A stretch of 64,000 nucleotides of DNA from Arcuatula senhousia (Eukaryota > Mollusca > Bivalvia > Mytilida > Mytilidae): assembly GCA_963971305.1 (NCBI GenBank), contig OZ020303.1, positions 64,294,867-64,358,866 on the forward strand, written 5' to 3'. The translations under genes and the position numbers were made by a program. This document shows, piece by piece, positions 55,938-64,000 of the stretch (position 1 is the first letter of the stretch; each line of letters begins with the position of its first letter). The notes under the pieces are model-generated. The model worked only from the letters and a program-made list of their open reading frames with translations. It made no database searches and was not told the DNA's origin.

Positions 55938-56556
55938 TGTGTTGGCTAACTTGAAATTGTGGAAATTGAATATATTGCGAATGCGTATGACTAAATGTTT
56001 ATTTCAACCAGAGACATTAATAACATCCAGAGAAAAAGTCAATCCAGAGAACATCTTGCATACATTCATACGATTTACTGAAAATACAAAAAAAACCTTA
56101 TTTACTTGACTGAAAAATTAATTTTCTTGAAACTTATCAAAAGACATATTCAAAAGAACAATAATTGCAAACAACAAAAATACTCAAATGAAAAACAATA
56201 CATAAAATGCAAATCGCTTCATGGCTTCACTTGTGAAAAATAAAAATTATCGATTAGCACTTACTACATAGTGAAAAGGTGAGCGGTGATTAAACGAGTA
56301 AACTGAGTAGCAGTAATTTAAACATACAAAATTTACTAAAAACTATTAAAATGGATAGAAATATGCTTCGGAAGAATAATTATGCAAAAATATTTAAACA
56401 TTACAATAAAATAACTCACCAAATAAGAAATATTTCCACCGACTCAACACATGTTTACATAGAAAATTATAAAACGGAAGTACTCAAAAATGTGTAAATC
56501 TTACTGTGTAAAATTAGCGAATCGAAAAATGTGAAATAATGATTACGGGCTTTACA
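55938..56556 (-). repeat. BEL/Pao 3' LTR
   Basis: 619 bp, TGTGTTGGCTA at the low end, GGGCTTTACA at the high end; on the coding strand it reads TGTAAAGCCC...TAGCCAACACA. Twin of 62486-63104. Confidence 0.97.
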
Positions 56557-56739
56557 TTCCAGCCCCCTAATTGTGAAGCTCTGCGAACAATTACAAAAAA
56601 TACATAATTCAAAAAGCAAAATAACAAAAATAAATGAAATGTCATAGGAAAAAGACAAAATGGCAAAAAACAAATTTAACAAAGTCCATGTAAAGACAAA
56701 TCAAAAGTCTTTAAACACTGATCGACACTGGTAAGTAAA
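56557..56739 (-). other. Region between pol and the 3' LTR, with polypurine tract
   Basis: On the coding strand TTAGGGGGCTGGAA abuts the 3' LTR at 56557-56570, the expected position and composition of a polypurine tract for plus-strand DNA synthesis. No envelope-type frame is present. Confidence 0.7.
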
Positions 56740-57012
56740 TTAGTCCATCTCAAGAATTGTGCACAGTTTATCAATAGGACGGGTAAGTATGTTGGTTCTA
56801 CATTTAACTCTCACTTGACGAACAAGTCCTTTGCGATCAGGTAATGTCCCATGTACTCGTCCAATAGGCCAAGAATTTCTCGGAGCATTCTGGTCTACTA
56901 CCAAGACAATGTCCCCAACTTGTAAGTTCCTTCTTTCACTATTCCACTTCTGACGTTCCTGCAAAATCGGTAAGTATTCATGAACCCATCTAGTCCAGAA
57001 TAAGTTTGTCAT
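56740..57012 (-). CDS. BEL/Pao pol C-terminal segment (DUF5641-like), separate frame
   Basis: Ninety codons, opening MTNLFWTRWVHEYLPILQER and continuing with the VGDIVLVVDQNAPRNSWPIG motif typical of the domain that ends BEL/Pao and related pol polyproteins just after the integrase. It overlaps the stop of the main pol frame as ATGA (57009-57012), in a different frame. Reading its frame upstream of the ATG stays open into arginine-rich sequence and a WRQxQY motif, which shows it is the continuation of pol after a frame change. Confidence 0.88.
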   Translation of the reverse strand: MTNLFWTRWVHEYLPILQERQKWNSERRNLQVGDIVLVVDQNAPRNSWPIGRVHGTLPDRKGLVRQVRVKCRTNILTRPIDKLCTILEMD

Positions 57013-60000
57013 GTACTGAATTTGTCGCCATCTTCGTCTACAATAATTGTCAGACCTGGCGGAAGATTTGGCTTACATTTCATAATCAGCAAATGGTTTG
57101 GAGTTAATGCCTCTAAATCATTCGGATCGTCAGAGTTCATAGTAATCGGTCTACTATTGAGTATCGCCTCGATCTCGCACAAAAGAGTATGTAGGCCGTC
57201 GTCATCTAGAACTTGTTCTTTTATCACACTTGTCATTACCTTTCGCACACTACGGATTAATCGTTCCCATACTCCGCCGAAATGGGATCCACTTGGAGGG
57301 TTGAATTTCCAATCAACATTGTTTTGTAACATACAATTTTCAATTTGGTTTAAGTTCCAATCGTCAATTGATCTCTTCAGTTCACGCTCTGCGCCAATAA
57401 AATTGGTTCCGTTGTCAGATCTTATTGTTGTAACTTGTCCGCGACGAGCTATAAACCTTCGTAACACATTGATGTAAGAATCGGTATCTAGAGATGCAGC
57501 AACTTCTAGGTGAATAGCACGGCTTGCTAAACAAGTAAATATCACACCATATCGTTTTATTCGGCACCTTCGCTGTTTTACTTCAATAGGCCCGAAGTAA
57601 TCTACACCGACTCTAGTAAATGGCGGTTCGTCTGGTAAAAGTCGATCTTGTGGCAATTCGGCCATCTTTTGTTCACCAACTTTAGCTCCTTGTCGTCGAC
57701 AGACAACACACTTTGAGATCATCCTTCTGATTGCAGATGATGCATTTATAATCCAATACTTTTGTCTCACTGTTGAAAGCACATGATTTCGTCCACTATG
57801 TTTTAACGCAAGATGAACATGACGTAAGATCAACATTGATACATGGTTATTTTTCGGAAGAATAACCGGATGTTTAGATTCTTCTGGTAAACATGATGCT
57901 TGTAAACGTCCTCCGACACGAAGTAGTCCATCCTCGAGACACGGGTCTAAAGACCTGATACTACTGTCCTTGCCTATCTTCGCGTTTCCTGATTTGATCG
58001 AATTTATTTCCTTGATGAAAGCTCTCTGTTGAACGATAGCGATAATAGCATTTTCGGATTGTTCTAGGTCTTTTAAAGTCAGATTTCGAATCTTGCTTCC
58101 TTCCGAAGATTTGTCCTTTCGTACACGTTGCAATAAATTGTCTTTAATTTTCAGAATCCATGCTACGGCTCGTTTCAGTTTATACCAAGAAGAGTAGTGC
58201 TCGAAGAGTTTGTACATAACATCATCGTCATGGTTATCGCTTGAAATTGTCGCGGTGACTCTTACGCGTTTAATTTCACTATCATCGGTGTCGACGTTTT
58301 CAAGATCTGACGGTAGTATCGGCCATTCGTCCTGTTGATCATGTAAGAACTTTGGTGCCTCTATCCAAGGTTGCTCGTATAAGTTGCATACGGATGCGCC
58401 TCTTGAAGCGATATCAGCCGGATTTAATTTCGTGTTTATGTAACGCCAATTATCAACATTTGATCCATCGTGAATAACAGAAAGTCTATTGGCGACGAAA
58501 GTTTGAAACCTTGCACTAGTGTTGCGAATGTAACGAAGAACCGACATGCTATCAGTCCAGAAATACGAATCTTGCACTGGAATTTCGAGCTCGTTCAAAA
58601 TCATTTTATTCGTCCTAACGGCTACCGTTGCTGCGGTAAGTTCCAATCTCGGAATAGTAGTTTGCTTTAAAGGTGTGACTCTAGCTTTGCCCATTACGAA
58701 CGAACAACTAATTTCATTTTCGACATTTTCGAGCCTAAGATAAGTTACAACTCCGTATCCGGTTTCACTGGCATCAGAAAAGTTATGTAATTGAGCGGAC
58801 AAGATATTTCCAAATCCTGGAGGTTTGAAACAACGGGGAACGCTGAAGTTTGAGAGTTTGTACAAATCGCTGTACCAGAAGTCCCACTGTTGTAACATTG
58901 CGTGCGGTACCGGATCGTCCCAGCCTAACTTCATTTTACAAAGATCCTGAAGAATTATTTTCGGGCGTAAAGTGAACGGAGCTAGGAAACCTAACGGATC
59001 GTTAACACTGCTAATCATAGATAATATGCCACGTCTTGTTTTGGGTTTATCTTGTAACGCTATTTTGAATCTGAAAGTGTCCGTTTCAACGCACCATTGA
59101 ACACCTAAAGCTCTATCGACCGGTAACGATTCTCGATCTAGATCCAAATCCATAACTTCCTTTGATCTGGCGTCAAGCGGAATAGAGCGAATTACATTTC
59201 TACTATTGCTGATCCACTTCGCGATGTAAAATCCTCCTTGTTCTAGTAGTTTCTGAATGTCGTTGACTAGATTTATTGCTCGACTCTCGGTTGCCACTGA
59301 CTTAAGACAATCGTCCACGTAAAAATTATTGAGAACGGGTTGGATTGCCTCCTCATCGAAACGACCTTTGCAATCATTTGCAGTTTTCCGTAACGCATAA
59401 TTTGCACAAGACGGAGAAGAAGTCGCACCAAACAAGTGCACAGTCATCTTGTACTCTGTTGGTGATTTCGCGCAATCACCATTTTCCCACCATAGAAATC
59501 TTAAAAAGTTAGTGTCCTTTTCAGAAACTCTGACCTGGTGGAACATTCCATCAATGTCGCCCATAAAAGCAACTTCATCTTGGCGAAATCGTATCAAAGT
59601 TCCGATTAAACTGTTTGTCAAATTTGGTCCTTGAATCAACCGTTCATTCAATGAAGTGCCTGCGTACCTGGCCGTGCAATCAAACACAACACGTAGTTTT
59701 CCTTTCCTTGGGTGATACACCCCGTGATGCGGTAGATACCAAGTTCTTCCGTCGTTCATTGACAATTCATCATCTTTGACCGGAACAGCATGTCCTTCTT
59801 TGAGCACTTTATCCATACATGCTATGTACTTATCTCGAAATTCACTATCGGACTTAAAACGCTTCGAAAGTGAAACTAATCTTTGTTCAGCTTGTGCACG
59901 ATTGTTAGGCATCTCAGTGTTGCTCGATTTGAATGGCAAATCCATTACGTAATGTCCATTCTCTAGATGAATTGTCTTAGACGCGATATCGAGAAATTGA

Positions 60001-60707
60001 CGATCTCCTTTTGACGGTGATGTGACGTCATCTATTATCCTTTCACTAAAGTCGTGATCGTAATAGCTTCTTAATTGATCCTCCAGAGAAATAACTGACG
60101 CACCAATCCTGTTACAAGTTGCGGTATAACACGCCTCCTTACCATGTCCGGATATATCTAGCGGACCATTTATCACCCAACCTAGCAAAGTTTCGACCGC
60201 GAATGGACCATCATTTGCACTAGGTACCACTTTATAAGGCTCCATTGCCCGGGGAACATTAACTCCAATCAAGAGTCCTACATGATCAATATCGATCCTT
60301 TGCAACGGAACATCCTGTAAATGCGGCCAACCTCGAATGTCATTAACTGTTACGATATCAGTTCCGGAAACTGGTAACTTTTCACGAGAAAAGATTGGCG
60401 GGAGGGTAATAGCGTTGTTTCCATTTAAGTCGCTTATCTCTAAACCACCTAAAACGTAACATTCTTCAACGTTATCGTTATCGTGTGTCATTGTAGTTAA
60501 ACTAAGTTTCGATCTTTTTCCGACGACATTAAGTTCACGCATCACTTTCTCTGAGCAAAAGGTTGCGGTACTTCCACAGTCTAGAAATGCGTACGTTTCT
60601 ATGTATTTGTCACTTTTCGCACTTTTTACTCTTACCGGTAATATTGGCAAGGCTGCTTGTCGACTGTCACCAGCCCCCGTATACGTAGTCGAGTTCTTAA
60701 CTTTCAC
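57009..60707 (-). CDS. BEL/Pao pol polyprotein: protease-like, RT, RNase H, integrase
   Basis: 1232 codons. Order of domains: retropepsin-like segment with FLDCGST (41-47); reverse transcriptase with VVFDCTARYAG (340-350), GDIDGMFHQVRV (383-394) and catalytic YVDD (463-466); an RNase H-like part with FSDASETGYG and WTDSMSVLRYI; and an integrase with the HHCC-type segment (HSGRNHVLSTVRQKYW...CVVCRRQG) and catalytic region VDYFGP, RSDNGTNF and GGVWERL. It is in the same frame as gag and 11 codons past the gag TAG; the first codon given is GTG, not ATG, so expression requires readthrough or belongs to a gag-pol fusion. The last dozen residues (IVDEDGDKFST) are out of family frame. Confidence 0.95.
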   Translation of the reverse strand: MKVKNSTTYTGAGDSRQAALPILPVRVKSAKSDKYIETYAFLDCGSTATFCSEKVMRELNVVGKRSKLSLTTMTHDNDNVEECYVLGGLEISDLNGNNAITLPPIFSREKLPVSGTDIVTVNDIRGWPHLQDVPLQRIDIDHVGLLIGVNVPRAMEPYKVVPSANDGPFAVETLLGWVINGPLDISGHGKEACYTATCNRIGASVISLEDQLRSYYDHDFSERIIDDVTSPSKGDRQFLDIASKTIHLENGHYVMDLPFKSSNTEMPNNRAQAEQRLVSLSKRFKSDSEFRDKYIACMDKVLKEGHAVPVKDDELSMNDGRTWYLPHHGVYHPRKGKLRVVFDCTARYAGTSLNERLIQGPNLTNSLIGTLIRFRQDEVAFMGDIDGMFHQVRVSEKDTNFLRFLWWENGDCAKSPTEYKMTVHLFGATSSPSCANYALRKTANDCKGRFDEEAIQPVLNNFYVDDCLKSVATESRAINLVNDIQKLLEQGGFYIAKWISNSRNVIRSIPLDARSKEVMDLDLDRESLPVDRALGVQWCVETDTFRFKIALQDKPKTRRGILSMISSVNDPLGFLAPFTLRPKIILQDLCKMKLGWDDPVPHAMLQQWDFWYSDLYKLSNFSVPRCFKPPGFGNILSAQLHNFSDASETGYGVVTYLRLENVENEISCSFVMGKARVTPLKQTTIPRLELTAATVAVRTNKMILNELEIPVQDSYFWTDSMSVLRYIRNTSARFQTFVANRLSVIHDGSNVDNWRYINTKLNPADIASRGASVCNLYEQPWIEAPKFLHDQQDEWPILPSDLENVDTDDSEIKRVRVTATISSDNHDDDVMYKLFEHYSSWYKLKRAVAWILKIKDNLLQRVRKDKSSEGSKIRNLTLKDLEQSENAIIAIVQQRAFIKEINSIKSGNAKIGKDSSIRSLDPCLEDGLLRVGGRLQASCLPEESKHPVILPKNNHVSMLILRHVHLALKHSGRNHVLSTVRQKYWIINASSAIRRMISKCVVCRRQGAKVGEQKMAELPQDRLLPDEPPFTRVGVDYFGPIEVKQRRCRIKRYGVIFTCLASRAIHLEVAASLDTDSYINVLRRFIARRGQVTTIRSDNGTNFIGAERELKRSIDDWNLNQIENCMLQNNVDWKFNPPSGSHFGGVWERLIRSVRKVMTSVIKEQVLDDDGLHTLLCEIEAILNSRPITMNSDDPNDLEALTPNHLLIMKCKPNLPPGLTIIVDEDGDKFST

Positions 60708-60740
60708 GAACGAATTGTCAGTTACGGGTTCTTCTGTTTC

Positions 60741-62459
60741 CTATTTACGAGATTCGACATGAAGAATAGACGGATGTACTTTCTTGCACAGGGAACAAGT
60801 TAACTTCAGATTACACGATGCCTTCTGGTGTCCGTACTTTAGACATCCGTAACAAAATCCTTTTGATTTAAGAAAGTCGTATCTGTCTTTGAGTGATTTT
60901 TCTTTAATTCTGTCGCAATCCTTCAAAGCGTGAGAACTCTCGCAAAATACACATGGCGTACTGAACGCATTTCGTCTGTGTTCCGTGTTTTTACTAACGT
61001 TCGCTTCGACTGACGTAGCTAATGTTTTTCGATTACCATGAGATTGCGGTTTCGAATTCTGTAAATTCTTTGCAGACGTTGGCGTTTTCATCACTTCTTT
61101 TCCATACACGGGATCGTTAGCTTTTCTCGCTTCTCGTTTTACAAATTCGACAAGCTGACTGAACATGACAGTTTTATGCGTGGATTTCGTTTCGAATACA
61201 ACGTTTCGCCATTTTTCCTGTAGATAAAAGGGCAATTTCCTCACTAAAACTCGCAAGTTTTCGGAATATTCCAATACCCTTACTTCGTTGACATTTTGTA
61301 CTGCATACAAACATTCAGTAAGAAATATGGAAAAGTCATCCAACGCTTTCGGATTTTCAGGTTTTATAACTGGCCAATCTAACGCTTTTCTAACAAACGA
61401 ATTCGCTATGACATCTGGCTCACCGTATCTTTCCTGTAGCTCATTTAAAGCCGCTGTATAACCTATCTCTGCTTCTAAATGTGAGAATCCTTTGACTATT
61501 CTATGTGGCTCTCCAGTTGTAAATTGTAACAGGTAAGTTAAACGTTCATCATATGACTCAGTGTTCGAATCTATCCTAGACTGAAACTGTCGTAGAAAAC
61601 CTTTGTAAGCCATTGGATTACCATCAAATTTCTGAATATCAACCTTTGGCTTATTTAACTCACGAGCAATCGAAATGCTGTCTGATTGTAAGGTAAAGCC
61701 ATTGGTGTTACGATCTTTGGATTCAAAGTCAGCCTTTGGCTTTGGTAGAGATAACTTACTCGGGATATATTCAGACGCTCTCGGATTCAGATCTGAAGTT
61801 TTAATTCCTATGGATTTCGTAACTGTGTCAACTGGTTTACGGTTCGATGTACGTGAAGTCTCGCTTAATCTTTCATTTTTGATCTGTTCTGATTCTAATA
61901 AATCGTCTTCCATCATACTCCTTTCCAACTCCTCTATAACCTTTGCTTTCACATCACTTACTTTTAGCTCAGTTTTCAGTTCTAATTCTTCTTCTTGTGA
62001 CCCTGACCTTGAACTCCTATGTGATCCTGACCTTGAACTATGTGACCTCGAACCATCTTGTGATCTCTCGTCTTCTTTAACGGCACTTTGTGGTGGTAAT
62101 GTCACGATCTTATTAATTGAAAACCAGTCTTGTACCATCTGATTAGTTTCGAGAAAAACACAATTTTTGTCTTGAAATCCAACATTGTCAATTTGTTTCT
62201 GGTTAAAATCCTGAAACAGTTCTTGATACTTTTCATGCGTCTGAAGTAGCTGATCATACACGTTGACCCACTGTGAATAAACCGAATTCACTTTATCTAC
62301 ATCCTTGGTTTCTGTCACTAACTTTTGAAGCTCAACGCTTAAGACAGTCAAAGTTTTTATGAGACGAGATCGTTCATTTCTTTGTAGATTCATTGTGTAA
62401 ATCAGTCCCTTGTCTGTGTATGTTCTCTCTCGTTTTCCGTCAACCAAATCGCCTTCCAT
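60741..62459 (-). CDS. BEL/Pao gag (DUF1759-type capsid region, zinc knuckles)
   Basis: 572 codons from an ATG only 26 bases after the 5' LTR. N-terminal coiled-coil-like part, a serine/arginine-rich stretch (RSQDGSRSHSSRSGSHRSSR), then the DUF1759-like core (KVDIQKFDGNPMAYKGFLRQ... YLLQFTTGEPHRIVKGF). At the C-terminus are cysteine motifs CVFCESSHALKDC and CYGCLKYGHQKASC followed by CSLCKKVHPSILH. Forms the capsid of the virus-like particle. Ends at TAG with pol following in the same frame. Confidence 0.95.
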   Translation of the reverse strand: MEGDLVDGKRERTYTDKGLIYTMNLQRNERSRLIKTLTVLSVELQKLVTETKDVDKVNSVYSQWVNVYDQLLQTHEKYQELFQDFNQKQIDNVGFQDKNCVFLETNQMVQDWFSINKIVTLPPQSAVKEDERSQDGSRSHSSRSGSHRSSRSGSQEEELELKTELKVSDVKAKVIEELERSMMEDDLLESEQIKNERLSETSRTSNRKPVDTVTKSIGIKTSDLNPRASEYIPSKLSLPKPKADFESKDRNTNGFTLQSDSISIARELNKPKVDIQKFDGNPMAYKGFLRQFQSRIDSNTESYDERLTYLLQFTTGEPHRIVKGFSHLEAEIGYTAALNELQERYGEPDVIANSFVRKALDWPVIKPENPKALDDFSIFLTECLYAVQNVNEVRVLEYSENLRVLVRKLPFYLQEKWRNVVFETKSTHKTVMFSQLVEFVKREARKANDPVYGKEVMKTPTSAKNLQNSKPQSHGNRKTLATSVEANVSKNTEHRRNAFSTPCVFCESSHALKDCDRIKEKSLKDRYDFLKSKGFCYGCLKYGHQKASCNLKLTCSLCKKVHPSILHVESRK

Positions 62460-62485
62460 ATTTGACAGTTCTTATTTGTAAATAA

Positions 62486-63104
62486 TGTGTTGGCTAACTT
62501 GAAATTGTGGAAATTGAATATCATTGCGAATGCGTATGACTAAATGTTTATTTCAACCAGAGACATTAATAACATCCAGAGAAAAAGTCAATCCAGAGAA
62601 CATCTTGCATACATTCATACGATTTACTGAAAATACAAAAAAACCTTATTTACTTGACTGAAAAATTAATTTTCTTGAAACTTATCAAAAGACATATTCA
62701 AAAGAACAATAATTGCAAACAACAAAAATACTCAAATGAAAAACAATACATAAAATGCAAATCGCTTCATGGCTTCACTTGTGAAAAATAAAAATTATCG
62801 ATTAGCACTTACTACATAGTGAAAAGGTGAGCGGTGATTAAACGAGTAAACTGAGTAGCAGTAATTTAAACATACAAAATTTACTAAAAACTATTAAAAT
62901 GGATAGAAATATGCTTCGGAAGAATAATTATGCAAAAATATTTAAACATTACAATAAAATAACTCACCAAATAAGAAATATTTCCACCGACTCAACACAT
63001 GTTTACATAGAAAATTATAAAACGGAAGTACTCAAAAATGTGTAAATCTTACTGTGTAAAATTAGCGAATCGAAAAATGTGAAATAATGATTACGGGCTT
63101 TACA
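62486..63104 (-). repeat. BEL/Pao 5' LTR
   Basis: 619 bp, twin of 55938-56556. As the upstream LTR on the coding strand it should carry the promoter. Only 26 bases separate it from the gag ATG. Confidence 0.97.
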
Positions 63105-64000
63105 AACCGTAAAAGTGAAGAAAAGCTTTTTCTTGCTGAAATGCCCTACTATAAATCATCTCTACAAAAGTCGCTATATGTTAAGTTGTATGATGAACCC
63201 TTATAGGATTTTTGCTCCTTAAACTAAGATAAACGCCCAAAATTTGGCAAATAATCATTTTCATTTTAATGGTCACCGAAGTCGGGTGATTGATTTAGGC
63301 TCCTTACGAGGATGTTACTTACCATAAAAAGTTGCATGGGATTTGTTTTGGAGGCCCACTTTTCCATTTAGAGACTATGGAACAAAATGGTGGAGAAAGA
63401 GCCTTTGATTTAATGTTGCTACAATTTAGATTTAGTTGTAGTTGATAAAGGTATCAACAAAACTACCAAGATGGGATGGCCAATCTAATAAATCCAAGAA
63501 AAAAAAAAGAAAAACAAGACAAACACATACCAGAGAAAGATCGTAATGGTCCAGACTTGATACAGGCATTTCAATGGTGTGTCAAACCAGGTTTTATGAC
63601 GATAAAAACTTCCTCTCCCATTGCAGCGATCATATGGTTCAGTGTCACAAAACACAACACTTCTGAAGACATAATAAGACCAATTAACGAGATGATCATC
63701 TCAGTACAAAAAACAGCCCAAAACTTATTGAACAATCACAAATCAACTTTGTTACCAGTGGCTGATATCGAAAGAAAAACTTCTTATAGTAAGAGACCGC
63801 ATGAGACGTATTTTCTAATAGCTTTGGTCGACGGCGTCTGGTCAAATATCTGAAAATTAGTGCAGTACTGTGACACATCGAATAAATTGAGAAGTATACA
63901 CCCCATATACTTGTGAGATTAATAATTTGAAAATTAAAATCGTCTCATTTGTTGAATATTTTAATACTGAGTCTAATTCGAGATGCAAATCCAAGAAAGA

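Larger units (their letters stand above)
55938..63104 (-). mobile_element. BEL/Pao LTR retrotransposon, 7167 bp, nearly intact
   Basis: Two 619-bp LTRs bracket gag- and pol-type frames in BEL/Pao order on the minus strand. The 5-bp target duplication AACCG is present at 55933-55937 and 63105-63109, with a single AACCG at the empty site in copy A (52056-52060). The LTRs differ only by a T/TC and an 8A/7A length change, so the insertion is very young. Two coding breaks are present (an in-frame TAG between gag and pol, and a frame change near the pol end). Inserted in a repeat, not in a gene exon. Confidence 0.97.
54453..64000 (+). repeat. Duplicated segment, copy B, with three nested insertions
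   Basis: Colinear with 51389-53006 and running past the window end. It is interrupted by a 379-bp element (54521-54899), a roughly 445-bp element (55445-55889) and a 7167-bp BEL/Pao retrotransposon (55938-63104). After 63105 it resumes with 'aaccgtaaaagtga' as in copy A at 52056. Its weak conserved open frame is longer here (63476-63853). Confidence 0.9.

Overview
This is a eukaryotic nuclear window, most likely from a marine bivalve of the Mytilus type. It is AT-rich, its genes are split by many short GT-AG introns, the gene set is animal (DALRD3, USP48, SEC13, DHRS4, a CLIC-like exon), and it is packed with dispersed repeats of the kind common in mussel genomes: 'tatacccc...ggggta' hairpin heads, GTCCGTCC runs and a GACGAAACGCGCGTC motif. 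The species call is inference from repeat style and was not checked against a database.

Layout. 1-3.2 kb is dispersed repeats. 3291-4996 (+) holds the last two coding exons of an unidentified gene, with a 42-bp minisatellite in the intron between them. 5279-20538 (-) is a complete 13-exon DALRD3 gene convergent with it. I rebuilt it from phase-compatible exons (616 codons plus stop). Its introns hold a fold-back element, a TTAA-flanked MITE, a perfect palindrome, tandem repeats and a 2.69-kb inverted-repeat-bounded element with an iterated 17-bp motif. 21.2-23.1 kb is a 652-codon non-LTR reverse-transcriptase ORF. 23.2-31.8 kb is mostly repeats and AT-rich intergenic DNA. 31869-35054 (+) is USP48 as one uninterrupted 1061-codon exon. 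35-41.7 kb is AT-rich and mostly unassigned. 41871-48548 (-) is a complete 10-exon SEC13 with a decayed Tc1-type transposon in intron 1. A 199-bp divergent promoter separates it from an intronless DHRS4-like peroxisomal reductase (48748-49548, +).

51.4-64 kb is the most rearranged part. A segment at 51.39-53.0 kb is repeated at 54.45-64.0 kb. The second copy carries three insertions that the first lacks: two MITE-like elements and a 7.17-kb BEL/Pao LTR retrotransposon with 619-bp LTRs that differ only by two one-base indels and a 5-bp target duplication. The second copy begins exactly where a CLIC-family first coding exon (54323-54451) stops.

How the genes relate: these are unrelated housekeeping functions (tRNA methylation targeting, deubiquitination, COPII/nuclear-pore coat, peroxisomal carbonyl reduction) and form no pathway. 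The best candidates for something undescribed are the 2.69-kb element in DALRD3 intron 1 with its roughly 175-bp-spaced TGTCACACTCCTTACAT motif, and the duplicated segment with nested insertions and matching empty sites.
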